A DNA stretch of 64,000 nucleotides. Origin: Numida meleagris (taxonomy: Eukaryota > Chordata > Aves > Galliformes > Numididae). Position numbers and translations under genes: made by a program. The stretch is taken from the NCBI RefSeq assembly GCF_002078875.1, contig NC_034422.1, positions 2,042,923 through 2,106,922 on the forward strand. The letters run 5' to 3'. The notes beneath the pieces are model-generated. The model saw only the letters and a list, made by a program, of their open reading frames with translations, was not told the origin of the DNA and searched no databases. How positions within the stretch are numbered: the first letter of the stretch is position 1; each line of letters starts with the position of its first letter. Below are positions 1-13,307 of the stretch, piece by piece.

Positions 1-3000
1 AGCATCAGCAGCTCCCAGCTGATCAGCATGGCTGCATTCCCTCTGACCCACGGATCCTAAATTCCTGCGCTGTCCTGTGACTGCATAATTGTTGAGAGAA
101 GATGGGATGGTAGAGGCAACCCATACATTATTCATTTTTCTCTGAAAAAAAAAAAATGAAAAACCACTGCAGGCAAACTTTCCACTGTAGTTTTGATTGC
201 TTCATTGAAAGCAACTGAGGATCTTGCTGTGATGGCTGTCTTGTGCGATTCATTGCGAGGCCGCTCAGAGTTCTATACTGTTACATTTCAAGACTACCCG
301 TGCTACTGCACATCACCATTTCCACTTGTCCCCCTCCTCAGCACCGGCAGCCCTTCACCTTCCTGTTCTCTCATCAGCATGTAAGAAACTTGTGGACGAG
401 AGGAGAAGTGCCCACACTGCCCCTTCCCTGGCAGGATACAATTATCCCTTATGGGGGAGGGAGAAGAAAATTCAGCCCTCGGCAAATTTTCAGCAGCCAA
501 TATTCCTTAGAAACATATAGATTTGATTAAAAACGTTTGCTTTCTGTCCAGATCTGGTAGGAGAAAATGAATGGTGCTCTTTGTTAACCATCAATCTTCC
601 CCACTTGTCCATTTGCCAGATGGCACCGCACTTCACAGGAGGAGGAACAATAAGCAAAGAGTCAGTTGTGCAGTGAGTTTGCTTATAACCATTTAATCTC
701 AAACAAGCAAAAGGAGAATAGGGACGGAAAGGGGGAACGAATATTAACTCAGTGATCATATATATCCTTTTGTTTTCTTTTTTTTAATAGAAACCACTCT
801 CGACAATGCTAATTGTTTGCTGACATTTCTGAAATTTCTGTTCACCCCGAACTTATTTTGCATTTTTAAGAGAGCTGCAAATCAAGCATGACCGGCTTGC
901 TATTAAACAGCAACATGGCAATATTTATGAGGTACCGCAGCAGGCTGAGAGCAGGGCACTGCCGGAGTCAGCCCAAGCCCCACCACAGGTCTTGCTTGGT
1001 CAGGAGGACCGTTAAAAACAATCAACTTCGTTTGCTTTTTAAGAGAGGACTTAATGTGCAAGTCACCAAGGCACAGGCGAGGAACCCTACGGTGCCATTT
1101 TCACAGAGTCACACTTCAGAACATATCTGCGCTTTAAGATTTGATGCCGCTTAACAGCATCTGCTGGTACGGCGCCAGTAGCATATGCTGGGAGCAGATA
1201 GGGGTTGGAATGCCAGCAGCGATGTATATTTTAGACCCAGCTAAAGAACAACAGAGCTGGGGTGCAGAGAGCAGTGCAGAGCGAGGAGCAGCGCCCGCAG
1301 GAGCGTGGTGCCATGGAGCTCAGCAGCCCAGGGGCCAGCACTGGGGAGCAGCCCAGCCTGGGGCTTGGGAAACACTGAGAATCCACACTCCCCGAGGATC
1401 TCATTCGCAGAACACCCACACGTTAAAAGTTCAAAAAACAGACAAAAAAAGCTTTGAGAATCTTGGCCCCGTCGGTGCTGGCAGAGGAAATAATCCCAGG
1501 GGGAATGTCATCACCTGTGCTCTAGGGGATGGGAGGCAGGCGACCCGGATTCTTTCTTCTGGCCGTGCTGCTGACCTGCTGCTCAGGACTACGCGCTCCC
1601 CTCTGTCCTTCTGTTTGCTCATCTGCAAAACGAGCAAGATACTAATCTCCTGCTCAAAGCATTTTACAGCTGCGGTACAACAGCTAAGCGTTGCTGGTGT
1701 GAAGAATCACATCGCTCGCAATCTTTTTTCCAGCTGTTAAGTAGTTAATTGCTCAATCTGAAGGCATCAGATGGTTTCCTCCTCTAACCAGTACTTCCTA
1801 TCAAATTGACATCTTGAAGTATCGCTAAAAACATCTTGCGGAATTAATTGTCTAATTTCTCTACCAACTGCATTCACTCCTCATCTGACCGCTGGGGGAA
1901 GTATGAAGGCAGGCAGCAACAAAGCTCTGCAATGAAATGAAGCAGCAGAAGCAACCCCCCACTCCTCTAAAACCAGCAGCAAGCAGCTCACCTGGGCTCC
2001 AAACTGCCAAGAAAAATTCCATCTGCCTATCACGCCACAGCTACCGGCACCAGTCCTGTTGTTAGGGTCTTACCCAGCACTGAGCCATTTCACGCCCTTA
2101 AACTCTTTCATGGGGGAAAAGAAGTCATGAGTGTTGGCAGTGCCGAAGTGAAGCCAGGTGAAACGCAGCCCGAGTTACATCCAGCACAGGTAACATCTGC
2201 TGGTGGGGCAGCGTGCTAGAAGCTGGAGGAAGGACCCAGCAGCACACAGCTCAGTGCTGGGCGGGCAGCTCCTGTTGGGCAGCACAGCAGCTGCAGGACA
2301 GAGCAGCACACGGGACTGAGGTTTCCATTGGATCAATTGTTTTTTTAAAAAACATTTAAGCTGGGGAGGTGTAGGGAGAAGAAATGTTTCACTTTTAATA
2401 CGGATACAATTTCAACAGCTAGAAATGCATTGCAGTTGTCTGATGAGTCTCACAGCAGCCCTGAGCCGCCCTGCCCTTCCTGACAGTGATGGATTGCATA
2501 ATTCCAGGAAGTAAAATATAATTATGGAGACAGATGAACAGACACCCAAGAAACAGAATAAAAAGATAGCGCGTGGCCATAAAAAGCAATATTTCATATT
2601 TAATATTATTGAAACTAAGAAAATATTATCTAAGAAAACGTTATCTGCGTAAGGACTCTTTGCCCAGCCTGCTGAAATTCATGCGGAACAGGTGGGATTT
2701 CGTTCAGTGCATGGTGCACTCGGAATTTATCTGTGCAGTCGTTTTGTGGCAATGCTTTCAGATAGCCATGCCACCCTGCAGCACGTGGTACAAGCATAAT
2801 TAAGCTATAAGAATGCAACCCCTCCCAGCTCTCCTCACCTAGCTCGCTCAGCCCTTCCCGCATCCAGCCTCCTATGGCACAGCCCCACGTTGTGTCTCTA
2901 AGGTCACTGCAAGACCTGCTCTGGCAACAGGAGGGACAAACGTGAAGGCTGCAGGCTTCGGCCCCATCGCATCAGGTCCCGGGGAGGACATCTCGGGTGC

Positions 3001-4020
3001 AGAGCGTCCCAGAGGTAATTTCTGAGGCCGCTGCAGAGCACTGGCACCACGCAGCACGGGCACTCCCAAGGAGTTCATCTAACAAGCTGAACTACAAAGT
3101 GCATTTCTCTCTATTTTCAAGAGCGTAGCAATAACGGAACTAGAGGAAGGAAGAACTCCGAAGACAAAAAAATGTTAAACAAAAAAAAAACCAAGCAGCA
3201 AAACAAGCACCGTGTACATTTATTTCACATACAGCCTTCCCCTTCAAACCACTTAAGAAAAAATGTTCTCTAGACAGATGGTGTTTTCCCTGTCTTGACT
3301 CCGGTTCAAATCTCCTTTTTGGAGAGACCAAGTTTTCCACTGAACTGCACATTATACACCAACAAAGAATAAATAGGCTAAATATAGCTTGCAGCCAAAT
3401 TGCTGCAGTCTTGTGGTGCAGTATATCCAGAAGTCCTTTAAGGACAGCCAGCATGCCGGCAGCGCACCCTGCACCAGGTTGAGGTTCTCCACTTTATACA
3501 TTAGTGCTGTCCCTCCCAGAGCTCTCTGAAGCTTGCTTATTCTCATGCTGTGCAAGCTGCCTCACCCACACTGAAGAATGCTGAGGAGCAGAGCATCGTG
3601 AGAGCCTGCCCTCGTATCTCACACAGGACTGCTCGCTTGTGGGACCAAACGGTTCCACGGGACGCAGAGCCAGCCAGCAGCAAGCCACTGGTTCCATTGT
3701 TAAGTTCTCCTCCTCAGTAACGATTAAAATTAATTATCCCACCGCCACCATTCAATACGTTGAAAGGATCAGCTAGCAGGGGCTCACCAGGTTCTCAAAA
3801 CTCACCCAAACCAGCACCGAATCCACAGAGCACCAAGCGGCCCACGAAGCAGAAACGGACACCTGGAGCCGGGCGGACAGGGGGAAGCACCGGCCTCCTC
3901 CGTGGAGCTGGGAAGACAAGGAGGCAGGGCTCCGTGCCCAGCAGCCCACGGGCACAGCGTCCCCCACAGAGCGCTTCTGGCTTTGCTGCTGGGGCCGTTT
4001 TTTGGTGGTGGGTTTTTTTA
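1..4020. other. Intronic, no gene recognised
   Basis: Ordinary mixed-composition sequence. It holds short A tracts (near 145 and 3180) and an imperfect 15-bp tandem duplication at 2615-2644 (CTAAGAAAATATTAT, then CTAAGAAAACGTTAT). The short open frames here lack domain features. Confidence 0.5.
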
Positions 4021-4740
4021 ATATTTTTTATTTTGCTCGAAGCCTGCCGCCTGACCTGCCGAGAGCCAGCCGGCCCCAGGTGAGCCGCTCCCCGCACCGC
4101 GCCGCATTTCAGCGAGACAGCCCTGTCACGGCGGCGATGCAGGAAACGCTTATTGTTTTACATGTTTACAAACAGCCCCTTCAGATCTCCCTTCCCTCTC
4201 TGTCCCCTGAGGTAATACGTATTGTAATAAATTCCTAACTCGCATTACGATGATTTAAACAGCTTTGGAGTGGCATGTTTTAGTGCCGTGATTCAATTGT
4301 CTGCCTCTCAAACTGACAGCCCGCTCGCTGCAGCGCCCCGGCGGAGCGGAGCTGCTCCCGCGCACACACCGATAAATATGCAGAAGAGCCACGCTTCCAG
4401 GGAAGGAATTAGCAACAACGTCATCTGAGCTCCTCACCAAGGAGACGGAATAAATACCGCCGGCTGGCCCCAACCACATCACTAGGCTGCAAAACCTTCA
4501 TGTTCGGGGTTAGCTTTGAGCGACGCCGTCAGCAGAAGCTTTTTGTGCCATTTCTGACGAATTCCTGCCATCCGAGCAGAGATCCCAGCGGGCTCTCTGC
4601 CATCACACCGCCGTCGGAGGCGGCAGCACCAGCTGAGACACATGGACGGAGTGCCCTGTGCCATGGGGAGAAGCACAGGAGCCCGCACCTCCACACCAGC
4701 GCTGAGCAACGACAGCCCACCGACACCGCCGCCGTGCTCC
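4021..4740. promoter_or_regulatory. CpG-enriched intronic block, possible enhancer or alternative promoter
   Basis: By eye there are about 50 CpG dinucleotides in 720 bp, concentrated at 4085-4140, 4320-4375 and 4500-4740; nearby intronic sequence typically has zero to two per 60 bp. Between the two GC-rich parts is an AT-rich stretch with the perfect 10-bp palindrome AATACGTATT (4214-4223) followed by AATAAATT. Retained CpGs suggest the block is unmethylated in the germline, as active promoters and some enhancers are. No start codon or splice site could be tied to it. Confidence 0.4.
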
Positions 4741-5554
4741 TGCTGCCATCAGCACAAAGAAACTGTCCAACACCACGGTAGCAAAAACTAGCTTTTAAAT
4801 ACGGTAATGGCCTCCTTAGAAGGTAGGCAGCACGTAATAGATCTTGGGTAATTGCTTCATGTTTTCGCCTTGCACTAACCCCAAACCATTCTCAAGTGTA
4901 TTCACAACTTATTAGTCACTACCTGCTTCTCTGCAGCTACCCGTGTGACAGAAACAACAGCATGAAAGGACTGCACCGTGATTAAAGCACACTTAGCTGT
5001 TACAGTCTAGATCCTTGCTTGTTTGTTGTTTTCTTTAATTTGGCATATTCTAGTTAAGATAAAAATAAGCTGACTTCTTTCTTTTCCTTACATACCAATC
5101 ATTCTTTCATTTCTTTCCTACCAAACATGACGCTGTTACACTGCTGATAAATCTGCTCCCTACTGCTATACCTACTTCAAGAATCAGCCGGAATCATTGA
5201 TATTTGGGGTTAGAAGAGCTTTTCTTCTTTTTTCCTTTAAAAGTAACTTAATACAGATCATGAGGCAGGCAAGTCACAGCACACCTTCACCAGAGGAACA
5301 GATGGGGCTGGCACTTAATGAATCCAACCCCGAGTACTCGTCTCACACACCTGAATGGAGAAGGCAGACTTACCCCCATGTAGCAGCAGAGCTGTGCGAC
5401 CAACAGAACACCTTGCTGGAGCTCAGCCCAGCTGTGACAGGAGCTCCTTCACTCAGCACCCTTTGGTGGGGGCTCCGATCAGCCCCAGCCCCACCATCCC
5501 TGCCTGCTTCTTCAGCTCGCTCTGTGACAAGCAGCCACCCAGCGAGCAGAGCGG

Positions 5555-5590
5555 TGCACGCAGCAGGGATGCACGCAGCAGGGATGCACG
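5555..5590. repeat. Short 15-bp tandem duplication
   Basis: Two exact copies of TGCACGCAGCAGGGA are followed by six bases of a third. It looks like simple replication slippage. Confidence 0.8.
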
Positions 5591-7757
5591 AGCTGCTGCA
5601 AGACCCGTGCTTCACCCACCAGCCCCAGCGCTGCCCCCGTCCTCACCATGTCTTCAAGCACCACGGACACCTTGCCCTTTCTTCAACAAGCACAGAAGAA
5701 TGCACGATCCCAGAACGCCGCATGTGCTGGCTCTGTCTGGTGAGCAAACAAAAACGTCTTCAGAGCAGAGATAAACTTTTCCTCCTCCTTCTACCTCAGG
5801 AAAAAATACAAGAGCTCAGACGGGATAGATGCTGCATTTCAGCACAATCCTCCTCCAAACAGTGCAGCGAGCTGTCAAGCCATATTAGCACAGATCTGTC
5901 TCATAACTCACTCGGGATGCACTTTTCAAAACCGCAAACCTCGGAACATATGTACCCATTGAGATAGGGCATAAAATAAAAAATCCCACAGAAAAGTCAA
6001 CAACAGTTTATAGAGAAGGATTATGGATGCAAAGAGATTTGCATTTGATATATAAGCAAATCCCAGTGATCTGGATTAAAGCAGGAAAGCCTACTTCAGA
6101 CATCCAGAAAGGCTGGAGAAAAAAGAACGAGTAAAAAGTCTACGGGGCCGTAATTCAGCCCATAGGGCAAACAGAACCATTACTCCAGCAGTCATAATGA
6201 ACGGAGCAGCATGAAAAGAGGTGCCTGGAAATATCAGAAACGGAAGAATTGGCTTTTCCAAAGAAATTCGAGACTATAACAAGGGAGGTCGGTGAGGAGA
6301 GGCCCGGGGGGATGCTCGCCACCAGCAGCTCCTACAGTAAAAGGATGTTTTAATTAACAGTGTCAGCCAATGGAGGAAAAACATATTTAGAGCAGGATCA
6401 GCATATGTTTTGCTTAGCAATAACCGCCGTGTTGACAAAGGGCTTGACAGCTGAAGTTACGCTGGCCTAGGCCTAACTAGGTTTTTCTGCAATGCTTTGT
6501 ATGACACAGACAAAAAGGCAGGAATTAAGAACAGGAGGCTTTAGCCTACTTGGGCACATTTTAAATCACTGCGCTCCTACATCCACAGAGAAAAGCTCTT
6601 CTATCCAGCTCACGTAATGGAGGTGAAGACAAACCCTGACTGCCCTTCGACAAACCACACATTCACTGTGACAACCGCTGTTTTGTTTCCTATCGGAATA
6701 AACCTAGTTCCATCTCCATTTTAATGAAGAGACTGCAGCGCTGTTACCCAAGGATGCTAGTGGGGGCTTCAGAGAGCGGGGCCTGCAGCCTCCCTCGGTG
6801 CCTGACCGCCGACCAATTCACAAGCAAACACAGAACTAACAGAAGGGAAATACCCTGGATTTTGTACTTGGTGAAACCCTGAATTAGAGAAGAATTAGAA
6901 GTTGTTAGGTAGCGGCAGCAACCACTGCAATGCTCAACTGCTGACAGTAAAAGGGAACTAAGTCAGCATCTCACACAGGGAAAGCCCCAATTCTTTGACA
7001 TGAAAGCGGGGGGAGAGAGGAAAAAGAAAGCATCAATCACAAGCTGTCATGATATCCCATTGTTCAGCACTGTTAGCATTAGAAAACAGTCACCAGGGAT
7101 TAAGCCAGCAGAGTCTGTATAGTAGTTACCGACTGTTAAGCAAACGCATGCTGCCCGGTAACACTCGGTGCAAGGCTGTGATTAATCATTACGATGCGAC
7201 AGAAGGCGTACCACTGTGCAACAGCGTCAGGAGCTGAACTGTGCCCTGCCTCTAATGACAACTTGCTTATCCTGACGTGCTCCACGCTTGTATGACTTGC
7301 TCATTTGCTGACGGCTGGAAGCCTGAAGGACACAGGTGCAACGCTCTGGGTTTGATCCCCGATGGTGCTTGGCCAAAAAGCATCTTTGAGAGGGGCTGGT
7401 GTTGAGAGTTTCTTCAGGAGCCCACCGAGAACCACCCTCCTTCCTCCCACATCGCACTGCTGCAGGAGCTGCTCTGGAGTTACAGCAACAATGCTTTTTA
7501 GATGAACTGCAGAGCATGGTAAGCTGCGGTGACAGCAAACTGGGCATTTTTACTGCCCGCTTTTTACATAAAAAACAACAAGGAACCCAAGTTTCAGACT
7601 TCAATCAGTCCACATCCACCTTCATAAAATAACTTGAGAAACTAAATTCTATTCTCTTTACCTTCCCTGGCACCCACCGAAACAGAGTTCCAAGTGGCCT
7701 CTAAAGCCATGCAGGTGGTTATGAGGTCTGCTTACAACTATTACCAGAATCGATTTC

Positions 7758-7774
7758 TTTTTTTTTTTTTTTTT
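7758..7774. repeat. Poly-T tract (17 T)
   Basis: An uninterrupted run of 17 T on the plus strand. There is no adjoining retroposed body and no target-site duplication visible, so it is a plain homopolymer rather than a recognisable SINE or pseudogene tail. Confidence 0.85.
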
Positions 7775-10282
7775 GCTTGGAGCTTATAAACAGAGGGAAA
7801 AAATCCAATAGCTCTGTACCATCAGCAAGGGAAGAAAGCAGGACCTCTTGCCTCCTCTGTTTTGCCCAATGCAAGGGGCAATTAGTGAAGTTCTGCACTG
7901 CATCCAGCAGTATTTCATGGAAGCAATTATTTATCAAGGGCATGGACAATAGCATCGATTGTTACAAGTTTGATTGATTAAACAGACAAACTGGCAGAGT
8001 CTCTCCTTCCCTGCCTGCCATATGTTTCTTCTTAAACATCTGGTAAAGTCTTTGTGTTTCCTTGAGTAACCTAACAGGTGTCGAATCAAATCCTTAATGC
8101 TTCGGTTTTCCCATTGGAAGCAGATGGGTGAAGGAGACAGAAGAATATTGCGTTTCCAAGCTCGCTGTCTCCTTCCTCCTCCTCTGTGATGGCCTCACTA
8201 ACGGCCTCAGGTGAAAGCAGTAAAGGAGACACTGGTCAACCAGGGCTTTTCATGGGGAGAAGATCTGGTGTCGAGGCAAGGAAGTCAGACCTTACTCTAC
8301 ACCAATGTAATTTTCCCTTCTTTTTCACAGCACAAAGAACACAAAACAAAGACTTCTCCTTTAGCACGGGTGCACACTGGGAGGACAGGTGCTGAGAACA
8401 CTGCATGCCACCGACGGGCAAGGAGGGCTCGCACCCCGTCCCCCCACCGCAGCACAGGGCCGGGCAGAAGGCAGGGCAGCAGTCCCAGCTGAAAGAGCAG
8501 AAACGCAGGCACCCAGCATCCAGAGGGCACCCCATTCTGAAAAAACACACCACCACTTAACTAATTAAGTCTTATCTGTTAAAAGCTGCAGGATAGTTTG
8601 ATAACAATTAGGAAGGGCTCCCAACAGGCTGCTGGGATCAAAGGCCCTTTCTGCTACGACGTTTCAACAAGGAAATCAACACTTTTGCCAAGTAATCTGC
8701 ACACGCAGCCAAAGTTGTTTCAACTTGCTGTAATATCTTAGTTCTAAATATGTACCTGCAGAGACGCAGCTTTGATTCCAGCACTCTGTGTGCTCCCAAC
8801 ACCAGCTGCCCTGTATGCAGGAGAGGAGCTTCCACAAGTGGCCTAACAGAAGGACACAAGTGCTTGCTGCTATTCACTTAAAAAAGAAAAAAAGTTTGGA
8901 GGCACAAAAATCCCTCACTGCTTTTTTGTTCGTGGAAACTAAATCTTCCCAAAAGGCTGCCTGTGGGATCTGAACCCTTAATGTCACAAAAATTAATGAG
9001 AACTGTGATGCTGAGATACCAGGCGTGCCTGGAAAATTCCAACTGGACTCTTCTGATGAGTTTTTAATACTAGAGCTGGGGAGCAATCATGACTCCAGAG
9101 AGCTGTAATGATGAATGGCTGGGGGACAGTGAATCTAACAAGGGAAAACACAAATTCAACAGCTGTATTTCATAAAGAAACAATAAAACCACGCATAGCA
9201 GTTTTTCTTTTTTAATTCAGGGCTGTGTTTAAAGAGACATTCTGATACCCAGTAAATTATGCTCACATATCTGCCACTGATTACTCTTTTATTAAAGCAA
9301 GCTTCCAGCAGAACAGGGTACTCTTCTGGTTCCCCGGGACCCAGGGCAGGGCCAAGCACGAGCGTTCCACCCGACTCTCACATTCCCTTCAGCACAGCTC
9401 GTGCACCCAGAGCCACCCTCCTGCCACAGCTGCTGCCCCTTGGGATCCCAAACACACTGATCCTGAAAGGAGAGCCCTTTCCCAGGCTGCAGGTCTATGG
9501 AGACAATGCAGACAGTGTTACTGAGCCCTGCTTAATGCCTGAGAAGCCAGAATTTATCAGATTTGCCCAGCACAGTTCTTTGCAGCCAGGAGCTTGTGCA
9601 CCAGCCTGAAGTTGTGTTTGCTCCTTGCAGTAAATCCAGAGTAGAGAACAACCACGTCCTGCCCCTGCACCAGAACCCATCTGATGTGACAGGGTGACAC
9701 TCTCCTCCTCTGCTGCCAGGACCCAACTCCCAAAGACACCTTCCGATTTTCACGGCCCTTCAAAGAGAACTTTGAGTTTCCACCATGCGTAATTAAAGCA
9801 CGGAGCGCACCAGGTTCTCAAGTTTTTAATCATATAAGCTTTGAGAATTTATTAACAAGCCAGCAGACAGCACGAGAACAGGAATTAAGAGTATTTGCAA
9901 TCCTTCTGCTACTTCTGTCCAAATGATGATCGTTACATGCCACGAGACTCCAAGGGCTCACAATTACCGCGCTGCAGCAGCTCCCACACCACTTAAATCA
10001 AAGGCTCAGGGCTTAAATCAAAATCACGCTGCTATGTACTGTGAAAAGGTAGGAAAAAAAAAACAAAACACAACAGCTCCTGAGAAATTCTGAGCAGCCT
10101 GGCAAGCAAAGAACACAGAGACACCAGTAACAGGCACGCGTGCCTCATCTGACCTCAGGCAAGTTGCTTGCTTTTTGCCCAGGTCTCATATCTGTAAAAT
10201 CTAGCTGCAGGGGGACTGTTATGTCACGGCCTGAACTGATGACTGAGCACCTGGTGAGGGGTATGGAGGGAGGTGTCCACGG

Positions 10283-10320
10283 AGCACAGGTGCAAGCAAT
10301 TCACCTGTGCTTCCCACGTG
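10283..10320. promoter_or_regulatory. Perfect inverted repeat of E-box sites plus CACGTG
   Basis: Arms AGCACAGGTG (10283-10292) and CACCTGTGCT (10302-10311) are exact reverse complements separated by 9 bases. Each carries a CANNTG E-box (CAGGTG, CACCTG). A third E-box, CACGTG, follows at 10315-10320, then a C-rich segment and a TATA-like CATTTAAGG. Known readers of such sites are bHLH and ZEB/SNAI zinc-finger proteins. The surroundings (about 10230-10620) may be an old repeat such as an LTR remnant, but I could not confirm a family. Confidence 0.4.
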
Positions 10321-13290
10321 ACCCTCCCCCCGCCCAGGCTCATTTAAGGGCTGGCCACCAAAGGGAGAACATCTCCTGGCGAAGGCTGCTCCCTTGGAAG
10401 GAGAGTTCCACAGCCAGACAGCCCCAGCAGCAGCTGGGTGACTCAGCCTTTTGTCCTGTCTGTGACTGCTGGTATCACCAGCAATGCTTTGCCTGGTATC
10501 CCAAAGAACTTGTCAGAAGCAGTCTCACTGCTTCACAGCACAAATGTTAGCTTGTCCTGATAGATAGCTAGTACTGGCTGCACTCAGAGCTCCTGTGTCC
10601 GAGCCAATACACTCCATTTCTAAAAATGAAAACGTGGGGTGAACAGTCATATTTTTGGATGTTGAAGATCTCTGCTGATCTCCTCACTTCAGGGTGATTC
10701 TTAAGGTGTTAAACAGCATTTTTTTTTAGAAGGATTTTTCTTCTTATAAGGAAATATCAAACTTGATACGTTAACCCAAATTACACAAGTATTATTTCAA
10801 AAGAGGGATTTTTTTATTTGTGCATCAAGCATGCATACCTTCTCCAATTTCTCAAATCCATCAGCAGCCATGACCAAAACAGCATGCACTCCTGAGAGCA
10901 CAAAGCTCTTCCTGGCTCTTACACCATAAGCAAAGGACAGCCAGAGAAATCACCACTCGCAAGGATGGGTGTTTCTGGATGCAGGCTAGAGAAGGCGTGG
11001 AGCCCAATTTCAGATGACTTAGTTAAAATCCACCCAAGGAAATAAACCAACCTCCCTTCCCCGCCAATAATAAGAAAGCAACCCCCAAACACAGTAACTC
11101 AAGCCAATTTTCCAAGATGCTTTCCGAAAGGTAGAAATTTGAAGCCTACATTGGATCTGGACAATTCATTCCACCTCCATTCCCAGCAGCTTTTTTAACA
11201 TCCAGATCCCTGTTACAGAGAAAGCATCGCAGTAGCCCTTCACAATTAAGGATGTTGCACAGCTGCTAATTACTGCTATGGGCAGCCAAGACATCGAGGC
11301 AGATAAAGCGGCTGCAGGACAGAGCCATCGCCCACTGCAGTGGCCACAGGGCTCCTCAGAGCAAAGATTAGAGTCGGTCAGTCACAGGAGGACAAAGGTT
11401 GCCTGAAGGCAGTTTGACTGACACTCTCCTTAAAAATCCTCGCTTAATACCACTGTCAAAAATAGCTGGGATTAATACAATAGGCAGGTCCACTGAAGGT
11501 ACCAAAAAAGTCACCGGGAATGCTAACCGAGAACAAAAAGATGATATTATAGGAAATCAAAACCAGAAGGCTCATTTCCATTTCTAACAAAAGAATTCAA
11601 GGCTCAAACTTAACAGGATAAGGAGCGCCCAGGTAAAGTTCCGCTGGCTTCCCCAGTCTGCTTGCAAAGATGAAGGAACTAGTCGCATCCCTTCAGTTTT
11701 GGCAGCAGGACTTTGAACCTCCCTTCTGCAGCAAGAGAAGGGGGAAGCAGTCCTTCCAAAGAGCAAATAAGCACTGGGCATCCTTCTCCCTGTGCCTGTT
11801 CCGCTTCCCCTGTTAGCGGAAACCATCCTCACCTTGGCCAGGTAAACCCTTCCCTCCCACATTACCACACCACCTAGATAAGCGCCCTGTTATCATTCCA
11901 AGAAATGCAGGAAAGTTTTGCAAATACGAGAGCGGTGGCAGGCAGCACAGCTAAGTGCAAAGCTGCTGTCACAAGGCCTGCCAGACCCCTCTGCCTTCTA
12001 GTTTGCGCGTGGGTGCCAGAAGAAAGAAGAATGTAGACAACTGTGCTTGGGGATGTCATTAATCACAACTGCAAGACGAGCAGGTTCCACGCAGAGGGAT
12101 GACCAGCAGAGCAGATAGGAATTAGGGCTGGAAAGAAAGGGACAGCCACGCATCCAGCAGCAAGGCTGCAGATGCTTGCTGAAGAATGACAGCATCCCGC
12201 TTCTTGCTCGATGCAGACACACGCAGCCCATCCACGTGCCTGACCCAGGCATTAGTGCTACAGAACAGCTCCCACGAGTTAATTCCACTGCCAAAACCTC
12301 ACCAGCTAGTTCTAATCCTTTTAAATGGCGGGGGATTTCTGCTGATCTTCTATATCTAGGGATCAAACCAGCAATGCAGAAACAGGAAAAAAAAAAAAAA
12401 TGAGTTTAGGTTGATTTAGCACTGGGTGGATTTTCAGTTGAGCGATGAAGTGAAATGATGCATAGGTTTGAAATAAAATCCATAACGCTTTTTGCTGCGA
12501 GCACCTTGGGAGGCCTCCTCTGAAGGGCACCAGGAGCAGAAGGATCCCACCGGCCAGCCCTCCCCTTCATGGCTTCCTTACTCACACTTCCACGTGCTTA
12601 GGAAATCCCCAACGTCGGCTTGGATAAGAGATTTCCTTTTCACGCCGTTTTCCACTTAGTAATAGCGTTAGCATGCAAGCAAGGCCGCTCTGCTTGGACA
12701 CTGTAATATCAGAAACCACCCCAGCTCCTCCCATCACAAAACAGTCTGATCTGTCAGCAACTTCTGGAGTGACTGGGCTTTCTCACACCGCTCTCCAGTG
12801 CGCTGAAATACCAAAATTAAAAAGAACCGATACCACGTGAACTAAGCCGGATTTAATAACAACTGTCAAGAGAACAAAATTAATAGTCTCCCATTTCCAC
12901 ACTTCTACAATAAAAGCTTTAATTTCTGGAAGGGCCGCCGCATCCCTGGTGTATTTGATCCGCTTCATTAGTTGCCAATTTGGAATCAATGCTATCAGCA
13001 GCAGCGGGCTGGCTTATTTGAAGATGCGAACCAAGATGGCAGGGGATGGCCCCAGGCCGGCAGGGAGCTGGGCACGCCGGCACCCACGGCTCCGTGACGC
13101 CGCTGTCGCTGTACTTTGCCCGTGAGTGGTTCAAAAGCTGACTGCCAAGTCATTCCCCAGGTTTATTGACACTGCAAACTTTATTGAAATCTGATTTATA
13201 AACACTGTTCAGCCAAGTCCGCGATAAACTCTGAAGTAATTACACAAACAACCCAGCAGACTCAACCTAAAGCTCAGCTCTGGTCTGAAC

Positions 13291-13307
13291 TTTTTTTTTT
13301 TTTTTTT
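13291..13307. repeat. Poly-T tract (17 T)
   Basis: A simple homopolymer run on the plus strand with no adjoining mobile-element sequence recognised. Confidence 0.85.

Larger units (their letters stand above)
4741..10229. other. Intronic, no gene recognised
   Basis: It contains a 15-bp direct repeat (TGCACGCAGCAGGGA at 5555-5569 and 5570-5584), an octamer ATTTGCAT at 6037-6044, and a 17-base T run at 7758-7774. A 256-codon open frame on the plus strand (5197-5967) is low in complexity and has no recognisable domain. I treat it as fortuitous. Confidence 0.5.

Noticed and set aside
1141..1740. 199-codon plus-strand open frame
   Set aside because: The peptide is A/G/S-rich without domain features and the nucleotide composition explains the openness.
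3295..3330. GGTTCAAATCTCC resembling a tRNA B box
   Set aside because: The flanking bases do not form a T-arm stem and no cloverleaf or A box can be placed upstream.
5197..5967. 256-codon plus-strand open frame in intron 1
   Set aside because: It is the longest gap-free frame in the window, but the peptide is rich in S, H, P and Q with no domain. The plus strand here is low in T, which depletes all three stop codons. A second frame is open in part of the same region. No promoter or splice context was seen.
7345..7370. GGGTTTGATCCCCGA resembling a tRNA T arm
   Set aside because: The stem has a mismatch and the preceding 60 bases show no anticodon or D arm.
10140..10550. 136-codon frame with a CPVCDCWYHQQC-like cysteine/histidine cluster
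   Set aside because: The Cys/His spacing briefly suggests a zinc-binding fold, but it is short and isolated, with no further ligands, splice sites or coding bias. The region may be an old repeat.
12783..12989. Minus-strand frame containing VWKWET, checked as a possible FBRSL1 exon 2
   Set aside because: The KWE similarity is limited to three residues; the surrounding residues do not match the expected FBRSL1 continuation and no proper splice borders were found.
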